DNA from: Dyadobacter sp. MSC1_007
GTDB lineage: Bacteria > Bacteroidota > Bacteroidia > Cytophagales > Spirosomataceae
DNA: 64,000 nucleotides
Reading direction: 5' to 3'
Assembly (NCBI RefSeq): GCF_023667495.1
Contig: NZ_JAMOZL010000011.1
Span: 1 to 64,000 of the forward strand
The stretch's first letter is position 1. Each line of letters starts with the position of its first letter. A model generated the notes under the pieces. The model made no database searches. It was not told the DNA's origin and was given only the letters and a program-made list of their open reading frames with translations. Below, in pieces: positions 1 to 9,258 of the stretch. A program made the position numbers and the translations under genes.

Positions 1-118
1 AATTCAGGTGGTCAATTTACTCCGAACTCAGGTGGTCAGTTTACTCCGAATTGGGGTGGTCAATTTCACGCGGAACAGGTGGTCAGTTTAAACCGAATTG
101 AGGTGGTCAGTTTCACCG
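1..118. mobile_element. End of an IS21-like insertion sequence (five tandem ~23 bp repeats)
   Basis: Five imperfect copies of a 23-24 bp unit stand head to tail, each with the core GGTGGTCA(A/G)TTT and ending near CCGAATT. On the minus strand the unit reads CGG-TGAAACTGACCACCT. Multiple internal terminal repeats with a TGACCACC core are typical of IS21-family ends, so this is probably the end of an element lying to the left of the window. The repeats begin exactly where the ATPase gene at 113-880 loses its frame, so the element seems to have been inserted into that gene. The transposase genes istA/istB would be outside the window, and no target duplication can be checked. Confidence 0.6.
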
Positions 119-880
119 AATTTTCCACGTAATCAGCTTTGTACCTGTAAAGTACTTGCGTATCGTTTCTAACACAACCCATCCTTTCGAGGAGTCCACA
201 TCAATGTCATCAAAAATTAGCAAAAATGCCTTCTTTTCGATTATATCAAGTGACTTTTGAAGAAAAGTATTGAAATTCTTCAATAGCTTTTGTGAAGCTG
301 ATACGGCTTTCAATCCATTATCCATTACAAATTCGGGATCCTGCCAACTATCTCCATTATAGTTGCCAATTCCATCTATCGAAGGTAGGCCAGCTGCAAG
401 TTTGTTTAATAATTCACGCCATTCTTTACGTGTGTGTAAAGACTTAGTATCATTGGTGGGATAACAATCCTGCTTATTTAGCCTTTCTTCGACAAGATCC
501 ATGACCAATGAGATCACGTTCAAAAAGACATGACCTTTTTCTTCGATTAATGTAGGATCAATAATATCAAGAACTTGTATTTGGGAAAGGTCAATTCCAT
601 TCTGAAAATCCTTTCCATTTTTCTCAATCCATTTTTTTATGCTTAAGAGAAAAGAGGTCTTTCCGCTACCTCTTGTTCCCAAAATTGTAATGGTATTGTG
701 CAAGTACTCTTTTTCAGGATCTTCGATCGCAAGCCTTAAAGCATTTTGTATGTGCTTAATTGTATGACCAAATTCTATATGGTGCACCAGGTTTCCTGGC
801 TCAAATTGTTTTGCGTGGTCACTAGACTTTAGGATAATTTTTGTGACTAGTTCATTGTCATTTATACTTTGTTCAGACAT
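113..880 (-). pseudogene. P-loop ATPase, 3' end lost at the IS21-like repeats
   Basis: The 255-residue N-terminal part of a P-loop NTPase. A Walker A motif GTRGSGKTS lies near residues 68-76 and a Walker B-like stretch LLIFDDIDVD near residue 225. The sequence between them is the usual core of a large AAA/STAND-like ATPase. The frame ends in the first IS repeat, in the sequence LITWKIR followed by TGA, so the real C-terminal part is missing. Proteins with this kind of ATPase core are often several hundred residues longer and some belong to anti-phage systems, but nothing visible here proves that role. Its start ATG at 880 is preceded by an AT-rich leader. Confidence 0.6.
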
Positions 881-1612
881 ATTTATTAATGTTTCAATCT
901 ATTAAGACGGTATTTTTACCCCCACGAAGTTCTTCATTCAGAGACAAACTCATTAAAAAATGAAAGTCAAATAATACTTGTTATGAATTCGCAATTTTAC
1001 TCCATGTAAACTTATATTTATTCATGATCGCGCTGTACCCACCAGTCTACAACTTCCGTTCCGGCTGGCTGCGGCCAATATTAAGGAGCAGGGTGTTAAA
1101 CGGAGATGTTTTAGGTTAAGCCCCTCTTCTAGAAACCCATTGCCGAATACCATTGGCTCTTCAACTTTGATCGCCTTTATGAATGGCGCCATCACTCTAA
1201 ATCCCGACAATGAGCCTATTTAGCGTTTGCGGGTCTGAACCGGCCCACAGAATTGACAGAATGAGCCTCTGCAATGAACATCGAAGTAGTAGATGTTAAG
1301 CATAAAAAAACTTGAGTTAGGTTTACTTGACCATTAAGTGTCTGATTTGCGCTTTCTAACTTATTTTGCTCGGAAACTGATTAAACGGTATGAGTTGCGA
1401 ACTAGACTCCGATTACGCTCCACCTACTCAGATGGACGTTTGAATGGACTAGGTAAGCCTAAGCAAGACTTGCCTGTCATTTATTTCAGGGGTGGTAAGT
1501 GGAATATCTAGCTAAACTTGGAATCCGTTATTAAGGGTGCAGCACCAGTGCAAGAGTGCGTAGACAGCCAAAGTAACATGTGCAGTGGCGTCCCTGAAAT
1601 CGAAAAAAGTTG
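881..1612. other. Gene-poor stretch
   Basis: No ORF here has recognisable protein character. The 62-codon minus-strand frame at 1022-1210 has no motif or convincing leader. The region holds short AT-rich and GC-rich patches, consistent with a scar between mobile-element fragments. Confidence 0.4.
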
Positions 1613-1781
1613 TAACTTTGAGGCAGAAATCGGTCAAATATCTTCATAATCGATCATTTCATCTGGTAACCTATCCGGTAACCTGGAAATTGAAGTTTGA
1701 AATACTGTTCGTTCTGAGACAGTTAGGCGATAGAAATGATTCCAGCGGGACAACTGATAGCGCTTCAGAGAGCGCTTTTTT
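1613..1781 (+). other. Composite element A: -7-like box, GGTAACC pair, TTCCAGCGGGA, terminator hairpin
   Basis: In order: a Bacteroidota -7-like box TAACTTTG (1613-1620); a direct repeat GGTAACC-N5-GGTAACC (1665-1683, period 12); the motif TTCCAGCGGGA (1740-1750, starting 57 nt after the repeat); and an intrinsic terminator with stem AGCGCT (1759-1764 and 1771-1776) followed by six Ts. The same order and nearly the same spacing occur at 23023-23226. It could be a short non-coding RNA gene of about 155 nt or a recombinase attachment region with arm-type repeats. No meaningful protein is encoded. Confidence 0.45.
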
Positions 1782-1857
1782 CATTCATAATAGTCGCTAT
1801 TGTGAGTTCTTAAAAAGATTTACGTGTAATTTCGATTCAATTCAGGTCAAAACATCT

Positions 1858-1945
1858 GGTAACCTTTTCGGTAACCTGCCTTACGTGAACTAGTTTGGTT
1901 AGGGTTTCGCAGAGGAAACCCAACACTGTTTCTGAGCGGTATAGA
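1858..1945 (+). other. Composite element C: partial copy of the GGTAACC element
   Basis: GGTAACC-N5-GGTAACC (1858-1876, period 12), preceded by CATCT exactly as in element A. A related motif CTGAGCGGTA lies about 57 nt downstream (from about 1933). A small hairpin GGGTTTC/GAAACCC (1902-1921) lies between them. There is no clear -7 box or T-rich terminator, so this is probably a degenerate second copy 193 bp downstream of element A. Confidence 0.35.
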
Positions 1946-2123
1946 TCAACATTTCTTTCCGGCCTCCATTGCACGTCAGGCGGGCGCCCCTGCATTTAAC
2001 TTAATCGCGCGGCTGGTCATGCTCCCCCTGGTCATTGTCTCTTATATTTGTTACGGTCGGCCCAGGCAGCATAGCCTGAGCGCGGCTTGATTCTCAACCA
2101 CAGCAATTAATTATCTAGAAACC

Positions 2124-2660
2124 ATGACAAATCAAGAGGCCATAGAACTAATCGGTGGCGGTGTCAATGGCGAGCATGCGCAGTACTGGTTAGATTTAGG
2201 TTGTGGGACGGGGACTTTCACCGAAGCCTTAGCGACGATGCTGCCAGCGCACAGCAAGATTACCGGCGTGGACAAAAACAACCAACAGCTTCCGCCGCAA
2301 ATGGGCAACCAGATTTCGATTAAATTTATCGAGGCCGATTTTGAAACAAAGGCGTTGGCTCTCGCAGGAGTAGACGGGATCCTGATGGCGAACTCCCTTC
2401 ATTTCGTCAGGGATAAAGAATCCTTAATCCGGCGCCTGGAAAAACATTTTAGTAAAGGTAGAAGGTTTTTGATTGTAGAATATGACACAACAGCATCCAA
2501 CCCCTGGGTTCCATATCCTATTGACTTCCACGGTCTAAAAAGCCTTTTCGACCGTGTCGGGACTTATTCGATATCAAAACTTGGGGAGCGCAGGTCATTG
2601 TATGGTTCCGCGATGCTCTATAGTGCGCTAGTTACTTCACCAGTTGAACCAATAAGCTGA
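2124..2660 (+). CDS. Class I SAM-dependent methyltransferase
   Basis: A 178-residue protein with a Rossmann-type SAM-binding fold. Motif I is LDLGCGTGTFTEAL (about residues 23-36), the acidic residue of motif II is in GVDKNN (about 48), and an acidic EADFE and MANSLHFV complete the site. The family transfers methyl groups from SAM to small molecules or proteins; the substrate cannot be read from the sequence. The N-terminus is short for the family (only about 22 residues before motif I), so it may be a trimmed copy. No partner gene lies on the same strand; the AraC gene downstream is convergent. Confidence 0.8.
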   Translation: MTNQEAIELIGGGVNGEHAQYWLDLGCGTGTFTEALATMLPAHSKITGVDKNNQQLPPQMGNQISIKFIEADFETKALALAGVDGILMANSLHFVRDKESLIRRLEKHFSKGRRFLIVEYDTTASNPWVPYPIDFHGLKSLFDRVGTYSISKLGERRSLYGSAMLYSALVTSPVEPIS

Positions 2661-2699
2661 TCGAAAACCGAGGCCTTCAAAAGATCAAGGAGCCACTGC

Positions 2700-3596
2700 C
2701 TAATTCAAGCTTTCACGGTACTGTAACGGAGACATGTTGGTCTTGTTCTTGAACAGCTTATGAAAGGATTGTGGATATTCAAAGCCCATCTGATAGGCAA
2801 TTTCACTGACTTGTAAGTTGGTAGTTGCCAATAACTGTTTTGCCTTTTCGATCACCCGGGCTTGTATATGTTGCTGGGCAGTTTGTCCTGACACTGTCCG
2901 TAACATATCGCTGAGATAATCAGCGGACACATTTAGCTCCCTGGCGACCTGTTGTACAGTTGGTAGGCCTTTCTGTGATTCCAGCAACCCGTTTAGCACA
3001 CCTTCCAATCGGATCAGGATCTCGTCGTTAGCCACTTTTCGCGTGATAAACTGACGGGCGTAGAACCTGCTGCTATACTGGAGCAAAAGCTCAATGTGGG
3101 TGATCATCACTTCGTGGCTGAAATGATCGATGCTGCTTTGGTATTCCGCCTCTATGCTGGCAAATAGATCCTTGATCTTCGCCTCTTCCTGCTCTGACAG
3201 ATGAAGGGCTTCGTGGAGCTCGTAGGCGAAAAAACCAAAATTCCGGATTTTCGTAGCTAGCAAAGTGCCTGCAATGAAATCCTGGTGGAACATCAGCGTC
3301 ATGCCGCCCGGCGGTTTCGATCCAGGGTCCAGTTTCATCAGCAGCTGGTTCGGGGAAATAAAGGCCATCATCCCTTCGTCAAAATCGTAATGGCGATGCC
3401 CGTACTTCAATCTGCCGTCATAATCCGTTTTGATGGATATGCAGTAAAAGTTCAGGGTAAAATGTTGCAGATCGACCAGGCTGGCGTAATCAGCATGTTC
3501 ATGCCGGAATACGCTGATCAGCGGATGTTTAGGCTTAGGCAATCCGAGCAGCCTGTGCTGCTCGGATATGGAATTGATGAGGTATGGCTTGTTCAC
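2700..3596 (-). CDS. AraC family transcriptional regulator
   Basis: A 298-residue AraC/XylS-type regulator. The N-terminal half is a cupin-like sensory domain and the C-terminal ~100 residues carry two helix-turn-helix motifs: one around TVQQVARELNVSADYLSDML (about 212-231) and one around QVSEIAYQMGFEYPQSFHKL (about 262-281), ending with the usual MSPLQYR. It lies 9 nt downstream of the alcohol dehydrogenase gene on the same strand, so the two are probably co-transcribed and the regulator probably controls that enzyme. The remnant at 29868-30215 belongs to the same subfamily. Confidence 0.9.
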   Translation of the reverse strand: MNKPYLINSISEQHRLLGLPKPKHPLISVFRHEHADYASLVDLQHFTLNFYCISIKTDYDGRLKYGHRHYDFDEGMMAFISPNQLLMKLDPGSKPPGGMTLMFHQDFIAGTLLATKIRNFGFFAYELHEALHLSEQEEAKIKDLFASIEAEYQSSIDHFSHEVMITHIELLLQYSSRFYARQFITRKVANDEILIRLEGVLNGLLESQKGLPTVQQVARELNVSADYLSDMLRTVSGQTAQQHIQARVIEKAKQLLATTNLQVSEIAYQMGFEYPQSFHKLFKNKTNMSPLQYRESLN

Positions 3597-3605
3597 TGAT
3601 TGAAG

Positions 3606-4649
3606 TTACAGGGTTTTCATATCAATGACAAAACGGTAGCGGACATCTCCTTTCTGCATTCGGTCGTATGCTTTGTGAATATCTTTGATATCGATCAGCT
3701 CAATGTCGGAGACGATATCATGCTCGGCGCAGAAATCCAGCATCTGCTGTGTTTCGGGCAGCCCTCCGGCGCCAGACCCGGCAATGACTTTATTGCCTGT
3801 CGCCAGCGAAAAGGAGCTTACCTCCCAGGGCTTGGCAGGCATACCTACATTAACGTAAACACCGTTGCTTTTTAAAACTGCCAGATAAGGATTTACATCA
3901 CTATTGCCCGAAACGGTATCGAGCACAAAGTCAAATGTTTTGAAGGCTGCTTTCATCTGTGCTTCCTCCCTGGAAATGATAAAATGATCAGCCCCGAGCT
4001 GCATAGCCGCTTCCTTTTTGCCAGGAGAAGTGCTCAGCACCGTCACTTCTGCACCCAAAGCTTTTCCAAACTTAACGCCCATATGGCCCAATCCACCTAA
4101 ACCGACCACAGCCAGTTTATGTCCTTTACCTACATTCCATCTCTTTAGCGGCGAATAGGTTGTTATTCCCGCGCAAAGTAATGGGGCAACTCCGGCCAGG
4201 TCGAGCTTTTCAGAAATGCGATGCACGAAGTCTTCATGGACGACGATGGTATTGGAATATCCGCCGTAAACAGGCTGGCCGTCGTGGCCCAGATTATTGT
4301 AGGTTTGAACCGGGGCGACGCTACAAAACTGCTCTTGCCCGTTTTTACAATCAGGGCACTTCCTGCAGGAATCTACCATCACGCCCACGCCACCCAGATC
4401 ACCGATGCTGAACTTTCTGGCATGAGCACCGAGCATACTGATACGGCCAACGATCTCATGGCCGGGGACCATCGGGAAGATCCCTTCAAACCATTCGTTG
4501 CGGGTCAGGTGAATGTCGGTATGGCAAACCCCGCAGTATAGTATTTCGATCTGTACATCGTGCGCGCCGACTTCGCGTCTTTCAAATTGCCAAGGCGCTA
4601 GTGGGCTCTCTGCCGTTTGCGCCGCATATCCTTTTGCTGTTGTCATCAT
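3606..4649 (-). CDS. yahK: Zinc-dependent NAD(P) alcohol/aldehyde reductase, YahK type
   Basis: A medium-chain dehydrogenase/reductase that reduces aldehydes with NADPH. The catalytic zinc site is in YCGVCHTD and PGHE, the structural zinc site is CRKCPDCKNGQEQFC, and the cofactor loop is GLGGLGHMG. The tract VAPLLCAGITTYSPL and the C-terminal DVRYRFVID strongly resemble E. coli YahK. I chose the ATG at 4649 (MTTAKGYAAQ) because family homology starts there; the frame is open to 4691, and a second ATG lies one codon downstream. It is the first gene of a probable two-gene unit with the AraC gene. Confidence 0.88.
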   Translation of the reverse strand: MMTTAKGYAAQTAESPLAPWQFERREVGAHDVQIEILYCGVCHTDIHLTRNEWFEGIFPMVPGHEIVGRISMLGAHARKFSIGDLGGVGVMVDSCRKCPDCKNGQEQFCSVAPVQTYNNLGHDGQPVYGGYSNTIVVHEDFVHRISEKLDLAGVAPLLCAGITTYSPLKRWNVGKGHKLAVVGLGGLGHMGVKFGKALGAEVTVLSTSPGKKEAAMQLGADHFIISREEAQMKAAFKTFDFVLDTVSGNSDVNPYLAVLKSNGVYVNVGMPAKPWEVSSFSLATGNKVIAGSGAGGLPETQQMLDFCAEHDIVSDIELIDIKDIHKAYDRMQKGDVRYRFVIDMKTL

Positions 4650-4755
4650 AGTTGTTTTATGATGCAAACTTAGGAAGCAGCCGGCGGCCACAATTATCCA
4701 AATCCGGGTAAAAGGTATCCGAATTTTCCAATGCTGCTAAGCACACGGTCTATGG

Positions 4756-5257
4756 TTACAATATATCAAGATCGCGGGCCACGTAGTAGCTAGGCACTAA
4801 TGGTCGGAAGCCGGATTTCCTGCGTAGTTTGGAAATATCCTGAACGCCATGGAAAGGGTCTTTAAGCGGCCCTTCTATTTCATCAAAGGCATCTGCCGCT
4901 TTTCCGACAGAATCAGCCAGTTCGTACAAAGTGATTGGTGCATCGTCGGCTACGTTGAAGATCTCTCCATCCAATCCCTCGGTGGTGAGCAGCAGGATCA
5001 GTGCCTGCGCGACATCCAGGTGATGCACCATGTGCATGCGTGAACCAGAGTGCATGTTCAGCTTTTTAATATATGGGATAATTTCGGCGATATGCGGGTC
5101 TTTATCGCCGTAAACAAAGCCAAGACGCAGGATACGGACGTCAAATCCCTGGTTTTGCTGCATCTCGATCAATTCCCTTTCTGCGGCGATCTTACTAGAT
5201 GAGTAGGCGCGCGGATCATTGATATCTACCTGTTCGTCTTCTTTTGCCGGGAGAGCC
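4756..5257 (-). pseudogene. NAD-dependent epimerase/dehydratase remnant (C-terminal part)
   Basis: The frame keeps the C-terminal ~165 residues of an extended SDR. The active-site pair is present as AYSSSK, followed by RILRLGFVYG, HHLDVAQAL and FNVADDAPITLYEL. The N-terminal Rossmann nucleotide-binding part is gone, and the frame is closed upstream by a stop at 5260-5262. A piece resembling MVAGSP in another frame just upstream suggests a frameshift at the typical strand before the active site. Without the NAD-binding half it cannot work. A second, shorter remnant of the same family lies at 38082-38270. Confidence 0.75.
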
Positions 5258-5326
5258 CGCTACCATCACCTTAATGATCGATTAGCCAGGGAATTTGGCA
5301 TTACAGATTTCATATGATGCTGCTGG

Positions 5327-5974
5327 TCATATTTTCACTGTAATCATTACAAAGGCAATGTTGAGCTTTCCAACCGGATAATCTCTTTGATTGGCATAAG
5401 AAATATCCACGTTCATCCAACCAAGTATGTCCACGCTGGCACCCAGCCCTACGCGGTTTCGTGACCAGTCATTTCTGTTGATATGAAATGTCAATTCATC
5501 AAAAATGTATACCCGCAGTTTTCTTTCCTTGAACTGCGCAGTCCTTATGAGACGAAGGCGGCTACGAAACAAGTGCTGATCCTTGAAATGACTGCTAAAC
5601 CGGTTCCAAAGTAAATGACGGCTCTCTATCTGAAATTGTTTGATTGGTACTGTTAAGATTATTCCGTTAAGAAATGTTTGCTCATCCCTTGAATGCTGAC
5701 GCAATACTGCCCCTCCCTTGAGCAGCAAATATCCGGGGTTCAAGCTGATATATTTATTGATCCGTATAAATGCCTGCCCATACACAAGGGACAAGTCTTG
5801 TTGCGGGTTCCAACCAACCTGTAAAGTGCCATGAACCGAGTTTGAAAATTGATGGCTTGCCCCCGGCATCAACCAAGGTGATAGCGGTGCACCAAGTCCT
5901 TGTGCGAAACTTTTGCAGAAGCTGCTTAAAAATAAAACCCCCAAGAGACAACATGTAAGATTAAGCAATCGCAC
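5327..5974 (-). CDS. DUF2490 family outer-membrane protein
   Basis: A 215-residue protein with an N-terminal signal peptide (hydrophobic LLGVLFLSSFCKSFAQ). Alternating hydrophobic strands follow, ending in an aromatic-poor beta strand (NIAFVMITVKI). The order of features (W..Q.DLS, RSRLRLI, FDELTFHIN.NDW.RNR, Y..Q) fits the DUF2490 beta-barrel family of Bacteroidota, whose role is unknown. The gene is transcribed alone; about 90 bp separate it from the SnoaL-like gene on the same strand. Confidence 0.7.
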   Translation of the reverse strand: MRLLNLTCCLLGVLFLSSFCKSFAQGLGAPLSPWLMPGASHQFSNSVHGTLQVGWNPQQDLSLVYGQAFIRINKYISLNPGYLLLKGGAVLRQHSRDEQTFLNGIILTVPIKQFQIESRHLLWNRFSSHFKDQHLFRSRLRLIRTAQFKERKLRVYIFDELTFHINRNDWSRNRVGLGASVDILGWMNVDISYANQRDYPVGKLNIAFVMITVKI

Positions 5975-6065
5975 GACCCATGAAATTTAACGATCTAGTA
6001 AACGCCTAAGGGCAAGTTCCGTTGCTCAGCAGAGCGGATATAATAAAGGAGTATGTGGTGTTTCC

Positions 6066-6536
6066 TTAGTTTAGCGCTGGTATCCTTGACATTACATCAG
6101 TAAATTGTATCCCGTCTAAAAAAGCATCTACCTGTACGATTCTGCCATCTTTCATTTTCATAAACCACGCATAAGACATGTTGTAGGGCCTGTCATCACT
6201 TGCAGTTGCGTTTCCGTCAATCAATGCAATCACCACATCACCCTCAGCGTATAAATTCCGAACCGTGGGGATGATCTTTTTTGATAACCGCTGGTTTAAT
6301 GGGTTGATCACCTGATCAAGAAACTGCTGCTTGCTCGTATAGGTTTTTGAGAGTGGTGTGCTACCATGAATAGTCCATTGCACTTCATTTACAAGCAGGT
6401 CGAAAAAACTGCCTTCACCCTCTGCCCAACGATCAAATCCAGCCTGAATAATTTTCTTATTGTCAACAGGTGCCTGCGCTGCCGCAGCAATTGTGGCTCC
6501 CAGCAAGGTTAAAATACTTAATCCAATCGCGTTCAT
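6066..6536 (-). CDS. Exported SnoaL/NTF2-like protein
   Basis: 156 residues with a signal peptide (LSILTLLGATIAAAAQA) followed by one NTF2-like domain. The hallmark helix is IIQAGFDRWAEGEGSFFDLL, followed by VQWTIHG, DVVIALIDGNATA and the final strand AWFMKMKDGRIVQVDAFLD. The family forms cone-shaped pockets that bind or isomerise small molecules; the ligand is unknown. A second SnoaL-like gene, damaged by an in-frame stop, lies at 22054-22479. Confidence 0.8.
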   Translation of the reverse strand: MNAIGLSILTLLGATIAAAAQAPVDNKKIIQAGFDRWAEGEGSFFDLLVNEVQWTIHGSTPLSKTYTSKQQFLDQVINPLNQRLSKKIIPTVRNLYAEGDVVIALIDGNATASDDRPYNMSYAWFMKMKDGRIVQVDAFLDGIQFTDVMSRIPALN

Positions 6537-6889
6537 AATTTGCTTTGTTTAGTACTAGTTATTTGAAAAACCTGGAACAGGGCTTTCCTGCTCGATAATG
6601 GTGATCTTTATTCCTAATCCTTTGCTTTCAAAAATATTTCTTCGGAAAGGCCACATTGATACTGTGCTGCGTGTTGAGTGGTAGAGTCTGCCGTACCCGC
6701 AGGCCAACAGCCTGGTTAATATCACCAAGTCGAGGTCACGATCATATGCGAAGACCAATTCATAGTCATTCATCATATGTCAATGTCAACCTTATAACTA
6801 ACTATTCGAGAAAGTTCTATATGTATTTATAGCCGTTTCCAGTGTTAAAGAGTAAGATTTTGTTGCTGGCATAGATCCAATATGTTCGA

Positions 6890-7268
6890 TTACGGTTCAT
6901 AAGTGGTATTCGGATATTGACGCCAGAATGCAGACAGAACTTCCGGGATGATATAAAGTGTCACAGTAGTGCTGGCTCCCAGCCGGAGCTCACCTGTTGC
7001 ATTAAATTCATCAACATTAGTACTTAATACAAATTCCAGCCTGTTGCTGACCCCACTTGCCTCTCGCAAACGAGTAAAACAGGATTCTGCCGGTATCTGT
7101 CAGCCTGATACCATTCCCGAGGCGTTCAAAAACTTGTTCTATAAGTGTCTTCCAACGCTTTGATATTCTTGCTGATATCTGGCCGGCTTAGATTAAGGAA
7201 ATGGCCTGCTTTTGTAAAACTGAGCAAGCCAGCCACTTCAAAAAAACCTCATGCCGAAACGATAACAT
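6890..7268 (-). pseudogene. LysR family regulator, multiply frameshifted and truncated
   Basis: Reading the minus strand from the ATG at 7268 through two frame changes restores a LysR N-terminus. The first piece is MLSFRHEVFFEVAGLLSFTK followed by FLNLSRPDISKNIKALED, the winged HTH. The second is LIEQVFERLGNGIRLTDTGR. The third is SGVSNRLEFVLSTNVDEF, then ELRLGASTTVTLYIIPEVL, the start of the effector domain. The recovered frame needs an upstream adjustment near 7260, shifts near 7145 and 7070, and ends at TAA 6890. About 120 of the usual ~300 residues remain. It lies divergently next to the AraC gene at 7381. Confidence 0.75.
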
Positions 7269-7380
7269 ATACATGGCCAGCGAGCCGGCTTTTATTTAAT
7301 ATGTGGGTCAATACTTAAACCGCAAAGCTAATTCCGTAGCATCCGCAGCTATAAATCTTACATTTTATGTAAGTTTGTGT

Positions 7381-8250
7381 ATGCAAAGGGAAAGCTTATA
7401 CCAACCATTTGAGATTGCCCATAGGGAGCTGGACGTATGCCCAAAGTCCGCACATAAACACAATTTTTTTGAGTTGGTTTACATAGCAGGCGGTACCGGC
7501 ATTCAATGTATCAATGACAATCATTTTAGTTACCATACAGGGCACATGTTCCTGATTACACCAGAGGATTGCCATTCGTTTGAGATTGAAACTACAACTC
7601 AATTTGTTTTCATCCGCTTCAATGATATTTATGTCAAAGCGCAAAGGCGCGACGACATCCGGCATATGGAGTGGGTGAAGAAAATGGAATATATCCTGCA
7701 TAATGCCAGCCACCAACCGGGCTGTATTTTGTGTAACCCATCAGATAAGATTCTTGTAAGGACGATGATCGACTCCATTCTTGGCGAACTGGCCCACAAA
7801 CAACTTTACCATTATGAGATCGTTTCCCAGCTCGTGAATGCAATCATTGCTGTCGTTACTAGAAACATCACCATGACCTTGCCCACTAGAATATGTGAGA
7901 GCACTGAGAATACCATCATGAATATCCTAAATTACGTGCAGGAAAATATCTATCGGGCTGAGCAATTAAGGCTTGATGTCATCAGCGATCAGTTTGGTAT
8001 TGCTGACGGTTACCTGAGCCGTTATTTTAAAAAACATACTGGCCAGAACCTGCAGCAGTACATCATCAATTATAAGCTGAAACTTGTCGAGACAAGGCTC
8101 CAGCACAGCGATATGCGTATCAATGAGATTGTCAATGAATTGGGTTTTACCGACGAAAGTCACTTGAATCGCCTCTTTAAAAAATATAAAGGCGTCAGTC
8201 CCTCAATATTCCGTAAGCAGCAACTACGGCCTGTTTCATTGGATAATTGA
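7381..8250 (+). CDS. AraC family transcriptional regulator with cupin sensor
   Basis: A regulator of about 289 residues. The cupin-like N-terminal domain carries HKHNFFELVYIAGGTGIQC and MFLITPEDCHSFEI. The C-terminal double HTH is marked by LDVISDQFGIADGYLSRYFK and INEIVNELGFTDESHLNRLF, then GVSPSIFR. I chose the ATG at 7381 (MQRESLYQPFEI) because homology starts there. The frame is open upstream to 7303, but those 26 residues look non-domain, and a TAAGTTTG -7-like box sits just before the ATG. It converges on the reductase pair at 8256-10203. Confidence 0.88.
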   Translation: MQRESLYQPFEIAHRELDVCPKSAHKHNFFELVYIAGGTGIQCINDNHFSYHTGHMFLITPEDCHSFEIETTTQFVFIRFNDIYVKAQRRDDIRHMEWVKKMEYILHNASHQPGCILCNPSDKILVRTMIDSILGELAHKQLYHYEIVSQLVNAIIAVVTRNITMTLPTRICESTENTIMNILNYVQENIYRAEQLRLDVISDQFGIADGYLSRYFKKHTGQNLQQYIINYKLKLVETRLQHSDMRINEIVNELGFTDESHLNRLFKKYKGVSPSIFRKQQLRPVSLDN

Positions 8251-8255
8251 ACGAA

Positions 8256-9254
8256 TTAATACAGGCTCACAATGGCCCTGCCTTGCATCTGTCCCTGTGA
8301 TATTTGGTCTAGGACTTGTGGAAGGTCAGACAGCGCAACTTCTTGCGCTAGCTCATTGAGCTTTTCCGGCCGCCAGCTACTTCCGAGATTTTCCCAAATG
8401 GGCATGCGCTCTATTAGTGGCAATTCTACTGAATCAATCCCGATCAGCTTGATACCTTTCAAAATAAACGGGAAAACGGTGGTGTTCAAGTCACCACCAT
8501 TAACCATACCGCAGGCCGTGACCACGCCCCCGTAGTCCAGGCTATTAATAAGTGTGGACAGAACGTTACCACCAACAGTATCAATTGCTGCGGCAAAGCG
8601 GGGCCTGAGCAGAATTTTACCAGTTTTATCTTCCATGTCAGCTCTTGCAATAACTTCTGAGGCACCAATGCTTTCTAAATAGTTTTTCGAGGAGGCCTTC
8701 GAACTTATTGCTGCTATCCGGTAACCCAGCCTGGCCAACAGGGCTACTGAAAGTGACCCTACTCCGCCTGTCGCCCCTGATACGGCGACAGTACCCATTT
8801 CCGGGAAAACATTTTCGTGTATCAAGGCTGATACAGATAAGCCTGCCGTCAAACCTGCTGTGCCATAGATCATGGCTTCCCTAAGTGTTAAGCCATCCGG
8901 TAGTTTCAGCACCCAAGCTGCGGGAACGCGGATATATTCTGCAAACCCACCACTGGTGTTCATTCCCAGATCAAACCCGGTCACGATGACTTGATCGTGG
9001 CGATGCCAGATGGCTGAGCTGGACTCTTCTACAACACCGGAAACATCAATTCCCGGAATATGCGGGTAGCCACGGGTCACCGCTTTGTTACCGTTTGCAG
9101 ACAAAGCGTCCTTATAGTTAACCGAGCTGTAGTGTACGCGGATCAATACCTCCCCAGCAGGAAGCTCGTCGATATTTTTTGCGACAATGGTTGATTGAAA
9201 CTTTCCTGGTTCAATTTCCTTTACTTCCAGTGCTTTGAACTTTTTACTTGCCAT
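8256..9254 (-). CDS. YhdH/YhfP-type quinone oxidoreductase (acrylyl-CoA reductase family)
   Basis: A 332-residue zinc-free medium-chain reductase. Family signatures are YSSVNYKDALSANGN, PHIPGIDVSGVV, the NADPH loop VSGATGGVGSLSVALLARLG and the C-terminal GRAIVSLY. YhdH/AcuI enzymes reduce acrylyl-CoA or related enones with NADPH; the actual substrate here is unknown. I chose the ATG at 9254 (MASKKFKALEV), which follows the stop of the upstream reductase gene by 4 nt. The longer open frame to 9353 would overlap that gene. The two genes form an operon. Confidence 0.85.
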   Translation of the reverse strand: MASKKFKALEVKEIEPGKFQSTIVAKNIDELPAGEVLIRVHYSSVNYKDALSANGNKAVTRGYPHIPGIDVSGVVEESSSAIWHRHDQVIVTGFDLGMNTSGGFAEYIRVPAAWVLKLPDGLTLREAMIYGTAGLTAGLSVSALIHENVFPEMGTVAVSGATGGVGSLSVALLARLGYRIAAISSKASSKNYLESIGASEVIARADMEDKTGKILLRPRFAAAIDTVGGNVLSTLINSLDYGGVVTACGMVNGGDLNTTVFPFILKGIKLIGIDSVELPLIERMPIWENLGSSWRPEKLNELAQEVALSDLPQVLDQISQGQMQGRAIVSLY

Positions 9255-9258
9255 ATTT

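Noticed and set aside
1..118. Short regularly spaced repeats that could suggest CRISPR
   Set aside because: Units are contiguous ~23 bp with no unique spacers; they match IS21-type terminal repeats instead.
1585..1893. 102-codon frame across elements A and C
   Set aside because: It runs through direct repeats and a terminator hairpin and has no protein character.
1932..2090. Possible tail of a membrane protein (FNLIARLVMLPLVIVSYICY)
   Set aside because: Only ~50 codons, no start and no family recognised; perhaps a remnant, not supported.
6555..6776. 73-codon minus frame upstream of the SnoaL-like gene
   Set aside because: No domain, and its composition looks like non-coding or leader sequence; not supportable as a gene.
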